From: Ceratorhiza oryzae-sativae
Taxonomy: Eukaryota > Basidiomycota > Agaricomycetes > Cantharellales > Ceratobasidiaceae
NCBI GenBank assembly: GCA_030998015.1
Contig: JARWMV010000238.1
Location: 1,302,001-1,366,000 of the forward strand
Direction of reading: 5' to 3'
DNA length: 64,000 bases
Position 1 is the first letter of the stretch. Each line of letters begins with the position of its first letter. The position numbers were made by a program, and so were the translations under genes. A model generated the notes under the pieces. That model was not told the origin of the DNA. It did not search any database and saw only the letters and a program-made list of their open reading frames with translations. Below are positions 43,370 to 54,296 of this stretch, piece by piece.

Positions 43370-45276
43370 TCAGTCGAGATATACATTGAGTTTCTGGTCG
43401 GTTACAGCCAGTTCGGTAATCTTGTGTTCACATTCACCACGGCACAGCTCTCCTATTCCTATCCAAGCAATCACAAAACTCAATACATTATCGGAGAACC
43501 ATACAAACACAAAACACTCACGTTGTCCCGCTCGGAACTCCCGTTACGTCCGGCACGGCATAGCTAACCAAGTCCGCAGCGAGGGCTGAAACCAAGTCGG
43601 GTTAGGACACAATCCGAAAAGTGCGACGAAAGATGTGATAGCTTACCTGTGGGCGTCTTGTTACCGTATTCGCCAATGGCGACCGCCAAATAGCTGGCTA
43701 CATACGAACTAGACACCCTACGTCAGTTTTTTTTTTTTTGTTTTGTTTCAGGGCCGCAATGCTAAAATACCTTACACTGCATTGGTAGGGATTGTGCATC
43801 CACCAATATCCGACGGACAGGCGGTTGGGTAAAAAGACCAGACGTCCAATCCAGGGCCGTAATTGCTAGAACCAAGGTCAATCAGCCCGAGCCTAGCAGC
43901 GACAGCGCCATCAGACTTGCCTGTTCGAAGGAAACGCCTTGGTCGAGGAAGCGATCCAACCGTGATAGCCCCAGCCACGCGGGCGGGTGAAAAGTTGATG
44001 ACGTTGGTAGCTGAGAATCCTGAAGAAGATCATATGAATACATATATGTGTGGCGTGGACAATAAATAAATAAATAAGACATACCCGCGGTAACGGCTAC
44101 ATGAACTCCGGCGTCGATGAGCGAGGTTACGGCACTGTCCAACGCAGAGCTGGCCGAACCCCCTATAGCTAGTACGCCAATCGAAGGCCGCTGAGTGGAA
44201 CTGTATTGGGCCTTGATGTAGTTTACACCGGCGATGATATCCGAGACAGAACCACTGCCCGCATCCGAGAGTACCTTGACGGCGATTGCTTTGGAAGCGG
44301 TGGCCGTCGCTCCCGTTTCAGCGCATATAGCCTATGAATACACTCAGGGAGGCATTTGACAAGGTTATTGTATAGTTTACTTACCGAAGCCGCCATGGCA
44401 GTTCCGTGTCTGTGAGACGAATCAGCTTTCCACACTCAGTTTGACGCCTGATGCCCACTTGCCCACTACCGTCTATGGTCCGTACTAGAGTAGAAGATAC
44501 GTAAGTACTGGCTCGAAGAGGTCTATAAACATGATCTCACCCCTCCAAACGAAGCACCCCAAACAGCTCGGCCGCCAAAGCATGATTTCGTGATCGTGAT
44601 ACCTAGATCCCCCTCGGTACATATGGTATTAGAGGATTGAACCAACTTTACCTGTGTCGACAATATAAATGTCCACTGCCCAGGACCATGTATAAATATC
44701 AGAGTACAGATGAATGCGTAGGAGCACTCACCGCCGGCTCCACCCGTGGCCTTTTTGGTCAGTGGGCGAAGGAGATTTTTACCGAGCCGCGAATCAAAGT
44801 CAAGTGATCTATTCCTTTCGACGAGGTGGCTCAAATCCAGGCCTCGATTTTTGTAGCGGATCCACATACCTTTTGGTGTTATAGGCTATTGAAACCACTT
44901 GATCCCTTAATATTTATTTTCAGTAGTTTACCTCAGCCAACTGACTTGATGCGATATTGAACTTGTACCCACTTTTCGATACCCTGCACATCGCCCGATA
45001 CCCGCAGCGCTTTGAGTGCCGAGGGAGATAGTTCGGCTGCATACCCATTCAAGACAGCGTCGTATACATGTTTTATCTCGAACCCTTCGCGGCGCTGGTG
45101 ACATGTGTGTTGAGATTGGCGTAGGGCTTGAGTGTGCTAAAACCATATTTTTCTTTAGCATAACTGAATTCGATGGCTCCTACCTACACAATGTATGTTT
45201 CACGAGTGCCAACAGCTACGGCCGAATTCAATCCCAGAAAAAAGCCAACCAGCGAGAAAGTCACGTGTTTGAGCAT
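43370..45276 (-). CDS. Subtilisin-like (S8) secreted protein, catalytically degenerate
   Basis: ATG 45276 opens a signal peptide (MLKHVTFSLVGFFLGLNSAV). An I9 propeptide follows (HVYDAVLNGYAAELSPSALK), then the S8 domain. The catalytic Asp lies in VDIYIVDTG (exon starting near 44691). The catalytic His lies in DGSGHGTAMAAS, restored only by a GC-AG intron at 44410-44462. Later: VNYIKAQYSS, SALDSAVTSLIDAGVHVAVT, AG-FSATNVINFSPARVAGAI, then SSTKAFPSNSNYGPGLDVWS via a second GC-AG intron (43866-43920) and one missing G near 43935. The oxyanion-hole Asn (normally AGN) reads AGF, and where GTSxAxPxVAG should be the sequence reads TNAVVSSSYVAS. Asp and His are present but the Asn and the GTS serine are not. 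The tail runs through YAVPDVTGVPSGT to KITELAVTDQKLNVYLD-stop at 43370. Confidence 0.78.
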
Positions 45277-46279
45277 CACGCAAGCGGATGGGCGAGGTAC
45301 AGCACTATCGCATTCGCAAGACTAGCTTAACCCAGGTCTAATATATAGCACGCAAGCCGCCAAGACTCCACCTGTCATTACGCTTACACACAGCCCATAC
45401 TTGAACACGGCCACATGGCTAGCTGCATCCAAGACGCGGTTGGTTGACAGCAACACGAGGCTCGAATACCGAATCGGTCGGCGCTTGAGCAGCTTCTCAG
45501 ACATCGTGAGCACACTGGAGAACGTGCCGTGATACCGGCAGATGATTCTAAGCTGGTTTGTTGATCGAATGAAATCAATAGTGCATGGATAGTGGAGATC
45601 GCCATGACCACAATAAAAGAGTGGTACGGTGATGAATCAATAACTCTGGGGAATCGCCATCCGCATTTTGTAAAGTAGGAGCGAGCTCGAGTTATTCATA
45701 TACCAAGTATGGTTATGATCACCCGTACTAACATGAAAAGAGATAACAGATGAAGTTGATTGTTTGATTTATATCCCGAGTGGCGATTTAGTCGATCCAC
45801 ATCGCTGAGAAGTCAATGTGCCAACGACTCTAGACTTGGTCGCAGAAAGTTCAGTTATCATATCTTGGTGTGGGAGCGGCAAAACACTCTCGGCTCGATT
45901 TTATTTCTCAGAGAGCCATAGAGAAAAAACATGGGCAGGTTTGACAGGTGGCTGATGGTCAACCTCGGATCAGTCGTCGGCTGGTCAGAGAAAACGGGCG
46001 TTATTAGTCCTATACAGAACCATTCCAATATCGGATGTCGTTTCAGTACTCTTGATTGTGAATCAAGCTCTAGATAGCTGAACAGAGGTGATGTCTGAAA
46101 ATTACATGTACATGACTATCATGCCTTGCAGTTTCAGGAACTAAAGAAAAGTATTTTTCAACACTTCAACGAATTTTACGAAAGTTCGATTGCAGCCTCG
46201 TTTCTCGGGCAAGCTTGCCTCTATAAAACACAATTTTCGATTAGCGGATAACGCAAAAGCCGACATTCCACATACTTCT
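45277..46279. other. Intergenic region, possible small ORF
   Basis: Upstream region of the subtilisin-like gene. A small minus-strand frame at 45322-45504 has an ATG (MSEKLLKRRPIRYSSLVLLS) and a hydrophobic segment (YGLCVSVMTGGVLAACVLYI), which could be a one-span mini-protein, but nothing else supports it. The rest (45620-46280) is AT-rich and featureless. Confidence 0.3.
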
Positions 46280-47290
46280 GACGGTCTAGGTTTAAATCAT
46301 CGAGTCTCTCCGCATGAACATAGCCATACAGTTCCTCAGTCTGGTTGTTTGTAAATGGCTTGTGAGTATATGCAGCTGTGTTTTTATCAAGGAGCAAGGC
46401 TTTTGGACGAAATGGATTGCTCGCTGGACGAACGACTGAAAATCTTGGAGCGTTTGCAATTCATTCCGCATTATCTGGGCATGCAGTATCGTTGACCTCC
46501 AATTGTCAGGACACAACAAAATGGGCACTGCTGTGGCAAAGCACGTAACAATTGCACATGATACAAGACACCGATCGTTTATTATCATGTCATTCGACGC
46601 CCAAGACCAACGTTTTGACAATACAGGCCCGGGATCGGCATAAGTTGTCGCTGCGATTTGAATAGTCCGTATGCATAGCTCGGTCTATTCCGTCTAACGT
46701 ATTAATATTTTTGAATACAAGTGCGCCCATTATGCCCGGTTCCCATCATAGCTCCGTTGGAAACCATGCTTTTATCGCTCGCTTCGCAAAACTCGGCCAA
46801 AGCCTATCCTTAGTACCAACGACTATTTTTCAAATCATAGCCCACTTGGCATATACCCCAAAAGGGGTCTAGTTCAAAATTTTCTGATCCCACTAAGTTC
46901 TCAATCGTTGCTCCAATGCCAAGCGCTGGCTTGCACAAGTAGTTCAACCCATTCTTGACCGAGAATTTGATCCTGTTTGTGAAGTCATACTGGTCAATCT
47001 CCCCCCCCCCCGCTTGCGAGAAACGACATTAAAATCAAAAGAGCTTGATCATTATCGTTGGTCCACTGGGAGGTTTGTGATGAGTACTCGTGCTAGTTTA
47101 ATTTAGGACCGGTGAGATGGGGAGGCGGTGGATCTCGAAGTGTGTCGTGGGTTCAGGCCGTAAGCTCAATAGCAGAACTACGAGAGCAAAACTCGGTAAA
47201 TTTTCCAATGGCAACCCCGATTGCACCTCTGATAATAGCCCCAGATATCTCGCTTTCCAAGTTATGACTATGATGGCGAAGAATGACATA
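46280..47290 (-). pseudogene. Decayed duplicate of the ADP-ribosylglycohydrolase
   Basis: On the minus strand, pieces align in order with the ARH gene at 39864-41397: GAIIRGAIGVAIGKFTEF (gene: GAVLGGAVGDAIGLFTEF), QWTNDNDQALLILMSFLAS (gene: GWTDDTDQSLLILLGFLAS), DFTNRIKFSVKNGLNYLCKP, LGIGATIENLVGSENFELDP (gene: LGLGRTVGSVVRDKNFEVDP), RCLVSCAIVT and IMRNELQTLQDFQSFVQRAI (gene: AMRNELHTTSDFDSIVQRGI). The metal motif TDDTD has become TNDND. An 11-base C run (47001-47011) sits where the gene encodes ASGGKQ, in-frame stops interrupt the copy, and no counterpart of the C-terminal third is seen. It lies about 5 kb from its source with two unrelated genes between, and next to the arrestin-like 3' end. 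This is a true relic, unlike the single-indel genes. Confidence 0.75.
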
Positions 47291-47323
47291 AGGATCATAT
47301 ACCAAAGCAAACACGTGATTAAA

Positions 47324-48783
47324 TTACAAGTGTTCCATTAAAATTAAAGCTTTCAAACGGCATCTATCCCTATTAGGCCGAGTGCAGGCACTGAGGCGTC
47401 CGTATGCGGGGAGTGCTGGTGTGTAACTATCTGGACAAGCAGAGTCCCCTCGAACATTGGGACATTCAAGGACAATGCTGTGGTGCACGAAGGAGGTTTG
47501 ATCGACAGCTTGAGTGTATGCTAATGCAAAACCAGTTTCTTTGGCACTGGTTCGACAAGCACACCAAAATACGCACCTTCACCTCAACTAACCCTGCCGC
47601 TGACCATGAGGATTCACGCCCAGGTGCACCGTTCCCAAGCTCCCCACGGAGTATTTGTGTACCGTCACCCATATGCTCGACATCGTATACCTCACCCGAG
47701 GATATGACTGTTTCCTTGGACACACTCCTCTCGTATGCTTTTATCCTGAGGTGCTTTACCAGCTGTAACGTGACATCAGTGTATAAAGCAGCCAACGCAG
47801 GTGATCGCGATTTAATCGTGAGCGCAAAAGGGATTCGATCGCCAGATGCTACAACGAGTGGACAAGGCAGTAGGATCTAAACAGAGTCGCTGTGAGCTTA
47901 AATCGTTAAGAGGAATGAAATGGCTGTGACCTTCGCTTCAACATCCTCATAGGGTGGCAATTTACTTTTAGACGAGGTTTCACGATGGGCTTTGGGGCAA
48001 GGCATAATTCTTTCAGAGAATCATACTCGGGCGCGAACCCAGATCTGTTGCCGAAAAGGGATGGGGAGGCCATTGGAGGAGTATAGCTACGAGGAAGGTA
48101 TAGGAGTGGTACAACCAAGCTGGTAATTCAAGTTAGCACAAGTACACATTTCACATAAATACAATACCTCTCGTGTCGACGGAAGCCGGAGCGAGACAGG
48201 TCTATTCGAACACGATAGCGAACCTCGGCCGAGACTCCAGGCAGAAAATTGACAAGGGAAGGGGGAAGTGGGTTGCCATCTTTGTCTCCGGTGCACGGAA
48301 ACCTTAAAGAGAAGGAGTAATTGGTGCCCGGAGAAGAGCCGCTTGCGTAAAGTACCACTGGGAGATGAAATAAAGTGCTCTCGACATGTCCTGCGAGCAC
48401 ACCCCTTTCCATAAAGGATGCTTTGACTATTCCCTCTAACTATATGATGGTTGGTCAATCAGCTTTCTCGAGACAGAATCACTCGCATCACTATTGCTTA
48501 CTGTGACTTTCAGCCGTTTAACATGATCCAGACTAGCTACAGTCACAACACCCTCTACCAACCCACCAAATCCATAACATGGCGTGGAAGTGGGCCAAAC
48601 GCGTGGACCCAAGTCGATTTTTATTCGTTCAGATTGAAACACATAAACATCTGGAAGGTTTACCGGGATAGTTGACCGGGAGGGTCGGAGCTCCAAGATA
48701 CGTTCACCATCGGTCACGGAAGGACTATAGGGTGGCGAGGTGGGTGCAGAATAGACGCTGTTGGTATATGAAGGAGCGGCCAT
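47324..48783 (-). CDS. Arrestin-like domain protein
   Basis: ATG 48783 begins MAAPSYTNSVYSAPTSPPYS, the Pro/Tyr-rich N-terminus usual for fungal arrestin-like proteins. Beta-strand segments follow: ILELRPSRSTIPVNLPDVYV, GFGGLVEGVVTVASLDHVKR (LKVTV), FHLPVVLYASGSSPGTNYSF, SLRFPCTGDKDGNPLPPSLV and NFLPGVSAEVRYRVRIDLSR, then LPFLYLPRS-type and KVNCHP strands and the C-terminal arrestin part LVKHLRIKAYERSVSKETVI with GELGNGAPGRESSWSAAGLV. Fungal arrestins recruit Rsp5-type ubiquitin ligases to membrane transporters; I see no clear PPxY motif, so this role is inferred from fold only. The last exon after VEVK continues SFVHHSIVLECPNV; the stop at 47324 is the first in that frame, but another frame could end a little earlier. 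Confidence 0.7.
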
Positions 48784-49398
48784 AACGTCCTGAAGCTTCG
48801 ACAGCTCACGGCTCGAGGAAGAAGGCACGGTACCCGAGAAACTGACCGAGGAGATATTTAAAGCAGAACCTCTAGCTCGTGTTTCGCCGAGTCATTTGGG
48901 TTCGACCGAGCTCTCCACGGGTATAACGTATGCATTTCTACTCACTTACTCAGCGAGGCCCACAATCAAAAGGCATCACTGCGCCGCTGCACACAGCTTC
49001 TAGTTAACAAACAGTTAACAAACACTCTCACTCCGAGGCGATTGTGAGATCCATTAGCATTGATGGGTGGGGCCAACGCCGAATAGCGAATGTTGGAGCG
49101 GCCAGAGTACTGATGGTCCAGCCAGTTTGAAAGCAAGGTTAGTGTTATTCACAAACAGATACAAACACGTGTACTGTGGGGTCGGATCATGACTCGCTCG
49201 AAACAATGGCAAGCAAATACTCCGGGTTTAAATCGAATTGAACAGAGACTCGGAATATTTTATGTTAAAACTTTGAATGTCATTTCCAGGTAAACACACT
49301 TGATACAGATAGCAAGTACAAACCCAAAACATGAAAACATGAAAACGCAATTTTCAACTCGTAAATCAGATTCGTGAGAATTGTAAGATGCTCGGCAT
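48784..49398. other. Intergenic region
   Basis: About 600 bases between the arrestin-like start and the stop of the oxygenase. Contains a tandem ACAGTTAACAAAC repeat near 49008-49030. No gene. Confidence 0.4.
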
Positions 49399-52300
49399 CT
49401 ACACGTCGTACTAAATGATCGGCCGAAATTAATTGATGGCATATAATGAATACGAAATTCGGCATACCTGGATCGTCATGGAGCTAGGCCAGGGCGTAAC
49501 TGTGCCCTTGTTGTTCAAGTACATGGTCTGCTGAGTGCCATGAAGATCTTGTTTGAAACTGGTGTTCGCATTTAGTTAGTTGCACATTGCTATGAAGGTA
49601 GAGCAACATACGATCGGAGCTTGCCAGAGGCACCAGGCGCGCGACGAACGTTCTTGAGCTTGAAAATGCTCTTGATAACGGCAGGCATAGTCTAGCAGAA
49701 CTACGTTAAATCGTTTCGGATAGCATGCAAATTCGACGTACTTTTTCCGTAAACTCGTCACCCATGCACTTGTGCATCCCGTAACCAAACAAATTGTAGC
49801 CTCCCGAGGGCGATTAGGATCAATCTTCTTAGGATCCTTGAAGGCCACAGGCTAATTCGAATTTTTAGTGTTCGGCCCAGAATTCTGCAACCCAAGAAAT
49901 ATACTCACGTCGAGGTTCGAGTTTGCCAAGCTAACAAATAGCCGATCGTCCTCATCCAAATTAAGTGTCTTGTCACCATCCTGCAGTGTAACAGAAGCGG
50001 CTACATCGCGGAATACGCCCGGAGCCTGGGGATGTAGACCTAGTCTCCTGTATTAGTAATCATGGAAACTAGAGAGCCCAGTATCAACACTCACGCATTG
50101 CCTCGCGAACATAGCCAGCTAGTTGCTCATCACTCTGAGGCGACTAGAATATTCTACGTTGAGTAAACTGTTTGAAATGCCAACTGAGCTGAATATACGC
50201 ACATCCTGTAGAGCAAGGTCGCTAATGATCTTCCTCTCTGCCTCGCGCTCTTGGTCGAGGTAAAAGTCCACGACCTGGGTGGCGGCTTGGGCATAGTTGG
50301 ACACGCTCGCGATCATGCACCCGAATACGTTGTACGCAAGTTGTTTGATCGTCAAGTCATCCCTGTTCTTGTATAGCCGAGTGAGGAACGCTTGCGCTCC
50401 GTCATCGTTGCCGTAGATGCCGCCAAAGAGCCAGGCTTTGACGCCAGCAATGGAGAAGCTCTGTTGTGACAATTAGCCTATGCAATCGTCCAAACGAACG
50501 GACTACATACGTTCGCGGCCGCAATAGCCTCCAGATGACCTTCAATAAATTCAATCAGCGTTTTAGCGGCCTTGGTTGCCCCAGCTCGAAGTTGCCACCC
50601 GTTGAGAGGATCAACGTTGAGGAATATGTAACTATCATTCCAGGTCAGTGGGACGCACGCAGCTATGAATAGTTAAATACTCACGTAAACACCACGGTCA
50701 GCATTCCGTACATTTCCTGCTCCGTGATCAAGCCATCCTCGTTTCCTTTGCATTTAAGAGGCAACCCAGCCTATGGTAGGGAGTTGGTCAGACAGTTGCA
50801 TGGGTGAAACTGCCGTGGCTACGTACCAACTCTTGGGAAACCCAGTGGACAGGCACAACGTTCAACACATCACGGACAATATCCACGGAGCGTGTCTTGC
50901 TCTGCGACATCGAGAAGGACCTTTCTTGGATGAGCTGGGCCGTCTTGGCGCCGTACCACAGGGTTTGGCGTTGAATAGCGTCGGGTGTTACCATTGCTTT
51001 GTGCATCTATCCTGTACTCAAGTAAACCATTGGCGAGCAAAATCATAGCAACTTACGACGCTCATATCCTTCTTGTGCTCACTTGCATCATCCATAGCAA
51101 GGAAAAAGCCATAACCATCCGTAAGACCCTTCATGTGATCCTCGTACGTGACCCGGTACGTCGTCGTATCCCTCAAAACCTGGCGCACAGCATTGTACGA
51201 GTTGACGCTCACGATCTCGCGCGCCGGTTTGGGGCGGTTGAAATCGTACAGGTCGGCTTTTTGCATGTCGGTCAAGTGCTTCTTCATTTGCGACGGAATA
51301 ATGAACGGGAACAGTGCGTAGACCGAGTTGAACCTATAGTGCTCGGGCAGATTGCGCATGAGGATCTTGGAAAGCACGCCTCCGAAAGCACCGTTGTTGA
51401 CGTCGCGCTGACAATCTTGGAAGCCCCAGACTGTAAAGTTTTGTGGAGTGAAATCGTATGTGAGGAAACGATCGCCTCGGCTGGAGAACAAATCAAGTTG
51501 AGCTAAACGAAGAATGTATGCGTGATGGGAAAGGAACATACGTAAGCGCAACAGCATCGGCGAGGATGGCGCGGCTGATGGTGTAGCCGGGACAAAGGCC
51601 AGCACCAGCAACTACGGGCTTGGAATCTTCAGCTTGCATGCCAACGTAGAGCTCAAGGTTGTCCGGGTGACCATACAATCCACGAGCAGCCTCGTAAATC
51701 TCCTCGCGAGGGTTCCAGTCCTTGAACGATTCGTACGCTACTCAAACTCGTCAACACCGTGCCCTCGTTTCGATCGGACTGGTACCCACGTTTGAGACCA
51801 ATAAACTTTCTAAACTCGTTCAACTATATCTCACCATCAGCATAGGTCCACCCTCAAAAAAGTTCCCAACAACTCACAGTGCAAACACCCCACTTCCTCG
51901 CCTGTTCAATCCCAAGGACTTCAATCATCTTCATAACCTCAGGTGTATTCCTCGCCGAAAACGCCCCAGCAACGTTTTCCGTTGCGTCGTGTAAGATTTT
52001 CGCAATGTCTGCGTCCTGAACCTTCCGTTCTCCTCACGCTCGAGGCTGCAATTAAAGCTTTGAGCACGCCCCAAGACGCAAAGAAAGGACAAATCCAACT
52101 CACCCGTTGAACGTCCATTTCCGAACATCCTCAACCTGGGGCAGAAGCTTGGTATCAGACAACTTTTGCTGGAAATCCATCCAGGTAATCTATCGATTCA
52201 TCTCTTCAGTACCACCGTTAACTATCCAACCCAAAAAAATACAAAAAAACGCACCTGACTAGGATCCTTTACTCCAAATTGCTGCGAAATCATCGCCTCG

Positions 52301-54296
52301 GTCCACTTTTCGTCCGCGGCACTCAACGTCGCGTGCCAGCGGTACAACAAGTTAAACTCGACGCTGCACGCGTTGCCCTGACCTCGGCCGACGATCTGGT
52401 GGTTATTCCCACGGATCTCTTCGAGGGGGTTGAGCGAGTACGACGAGCCGTAGCGTGTGAGACCAAGAATGGCACCGATGTAGTCGGAAACGATAATGTT
52501 CATGAAAAAGCCACAGTTGATGAGCCTCGCGGTGTTGAAGAGAACATGGTCTTGTTCCTCGAGCGGAGTTTTGGGTTTCCAAGCTACAGCCCCAAGTGAG
52601 TCGACTCGGCCCCAACGAGAATAGAATGAAGTCGAAAAAGAAAACTCACGAGCATCTGCGTCCGACGACGCGAGACCCAAAAACTTGGATGCCGCCGGGC
52701 TAGTGATAGCCGTGCTCGCAGTCATGTTGGAAAAGCCGGAACCGGCCGACTGGTCGGTCGAATCGGTGCTATACCTTTGGTGATGGTCATGGTCGTGTCC
52801 GTGCGGATGGTCATGTCCATACGGGTGGTCGTGCCCGCTGGAGCCGGCATGACCTTGGGCAAAGGCACATCCGACGCTCTGGCGGATGTACGTGTGAGCC
52901 TCGGGAGCCTGGTTCTTGAGGACCTCGGGGTCCTTGAAAGTCCCGTTTTCATTGATTTGGTATAGCTTCTCAACAATATACTACCGGGAGATGCGTCAGT
53001 GGTGTCCCACATTGAAGTCCATAGGCTCACATTGTGATTCCTGCAGAACAGCACGAGCAACGCGCTTGCGGCAGGGGGGAATAGCAGCAGACGATTCTCT
53101 GCAAAGACATCTTCGTACAAGCGACCGGTCCCGTCCATGCGCCGGACCTTTTTTTGTGCTTCCCAATCATGGCCGTAGAGAGGAGAGAGATCGAGATAAG
53201 AGGATGTGTCATTGATGAACATCGACTTGGGAGAGGTACTATTGGCCAATGAAGATCAGTTTGGGATGGTCAGGCTAATAGGGATACGACAGACCGGAAG
53301 AGACTGTGGATAATCAGGGTAGCAAAGGAGAACAGAAGCGAGCTGACACCGGCTGGATGGGGCTTGCCACCCGGGGTATCCCTCCGAAGGAGCGACTCGA
53401 ACACAAGCTCGGGCGAAGGCAGGCTCGAGGGTGGGACGGGCGTTGTGTTCTGTGTTCGGGTCCCAGTCAGACATGCAACGTGACCAGCGCCGGCCGAGAC
53501 ACTATTTACCTGGACACTGCGAGCATAGAGAGTTCCAGCCCTGCCCAAATCGGGAATCACTGGGTTGTTGCCGCTGCCGTCGGGAGTGCGGAAGCGTGCT
53601 GTCGGGCCGACATAGGTCGCGGGGGGATGGGGGAGGTCCTCGTAGACTAAATTGGACTCGGTAAGGAAATACGCGTTGAGCAGACGTGGGATGCTTACGG
53701 AGCGTGATGACGGTATCTTGAATCTTTTTCTGGATGATCGAGCCCGGCTTAGTCCGGCTGAGTGCAACGAGGACGACCTCGAGCTGTTTGTACCGCAAAT
53801 GAGTCTATGAACGTGGGGAAAAGGGCAACGAATGCCTACCGCCATCTTCCTGTCATCCAAACCGACGGTATTTGCATGGAGAAGCGCGTCGAGGATCGCA
53901 GACTGTGATGGTGAGGGATGAGCGGGATGGGAGACACGTCCCTCCCCGATCAATGCATACCGTGGTGGGAAGTGATTCGTCGGTGAGCGGCCCTCGCTCG
54001 ATCTGCCCCCGCAAGTCGTCGAGAGCTTGTGCCACGGGCAGCTTTTGGTCCTTGCGGCTGTACTGCAACGTGTATTATGCGCACGATCGATTGACTAAAC
54101 GAGACGCATACCATGGAAGCTGCGCCTTGCGCGTCAGAAAGGCCATCTGGCGAAGGGGGAAGCGGGCGGGTCGACAGCCTGATGGTGTCGAGTCCGCTGA
54201 CGAGCTTGTCGAGGAATGAACCGACCGCGTTCTAACCCTAGATGAATATCACAGCCAAACGGGGGGAGCTCGACGCACCCGAGCAACTTCAGCCAT
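49399..54296 (-). CDS. Psi-factor-producing oxygenase (linoleate diol synthase type)
   Basis: A two-domain enzyme of about 1100 residues: an N-terminal heme dioxygenase that makes hydroperoxy fatty acids and a C-terminal P450-like isomerase. It starts MAEVAR with an intron, then VGSFLDKLVSGLDTIRLSTR. The dioxygenase shows the distal-His region (FSFATLIIHSLF), FINDTSSYLDLSPLYGHDWE, and the catalytic motif EFNLLYRWHATLS (Tyr plus proximal His). The P450 part shows VREAMRLHPQAPGVFRDVAA (ExxR) and the heme-thiolate loop YNLFGYGMHKCMGDEFTEK. It ends SSMTIQYDV after splicing out 49411-49468. A His-rich insert with repeated GHDHP lies at about 52780-52840. The frame breaks near 49808, between PNRP and SGGYNLFGYG, one C short in CGCCCTCGG. 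Products (oxylipins, psi factors) govern sporulation and secondary metabolism in other fungi. At least fifteen introns are needed. Confidence 0.88.
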
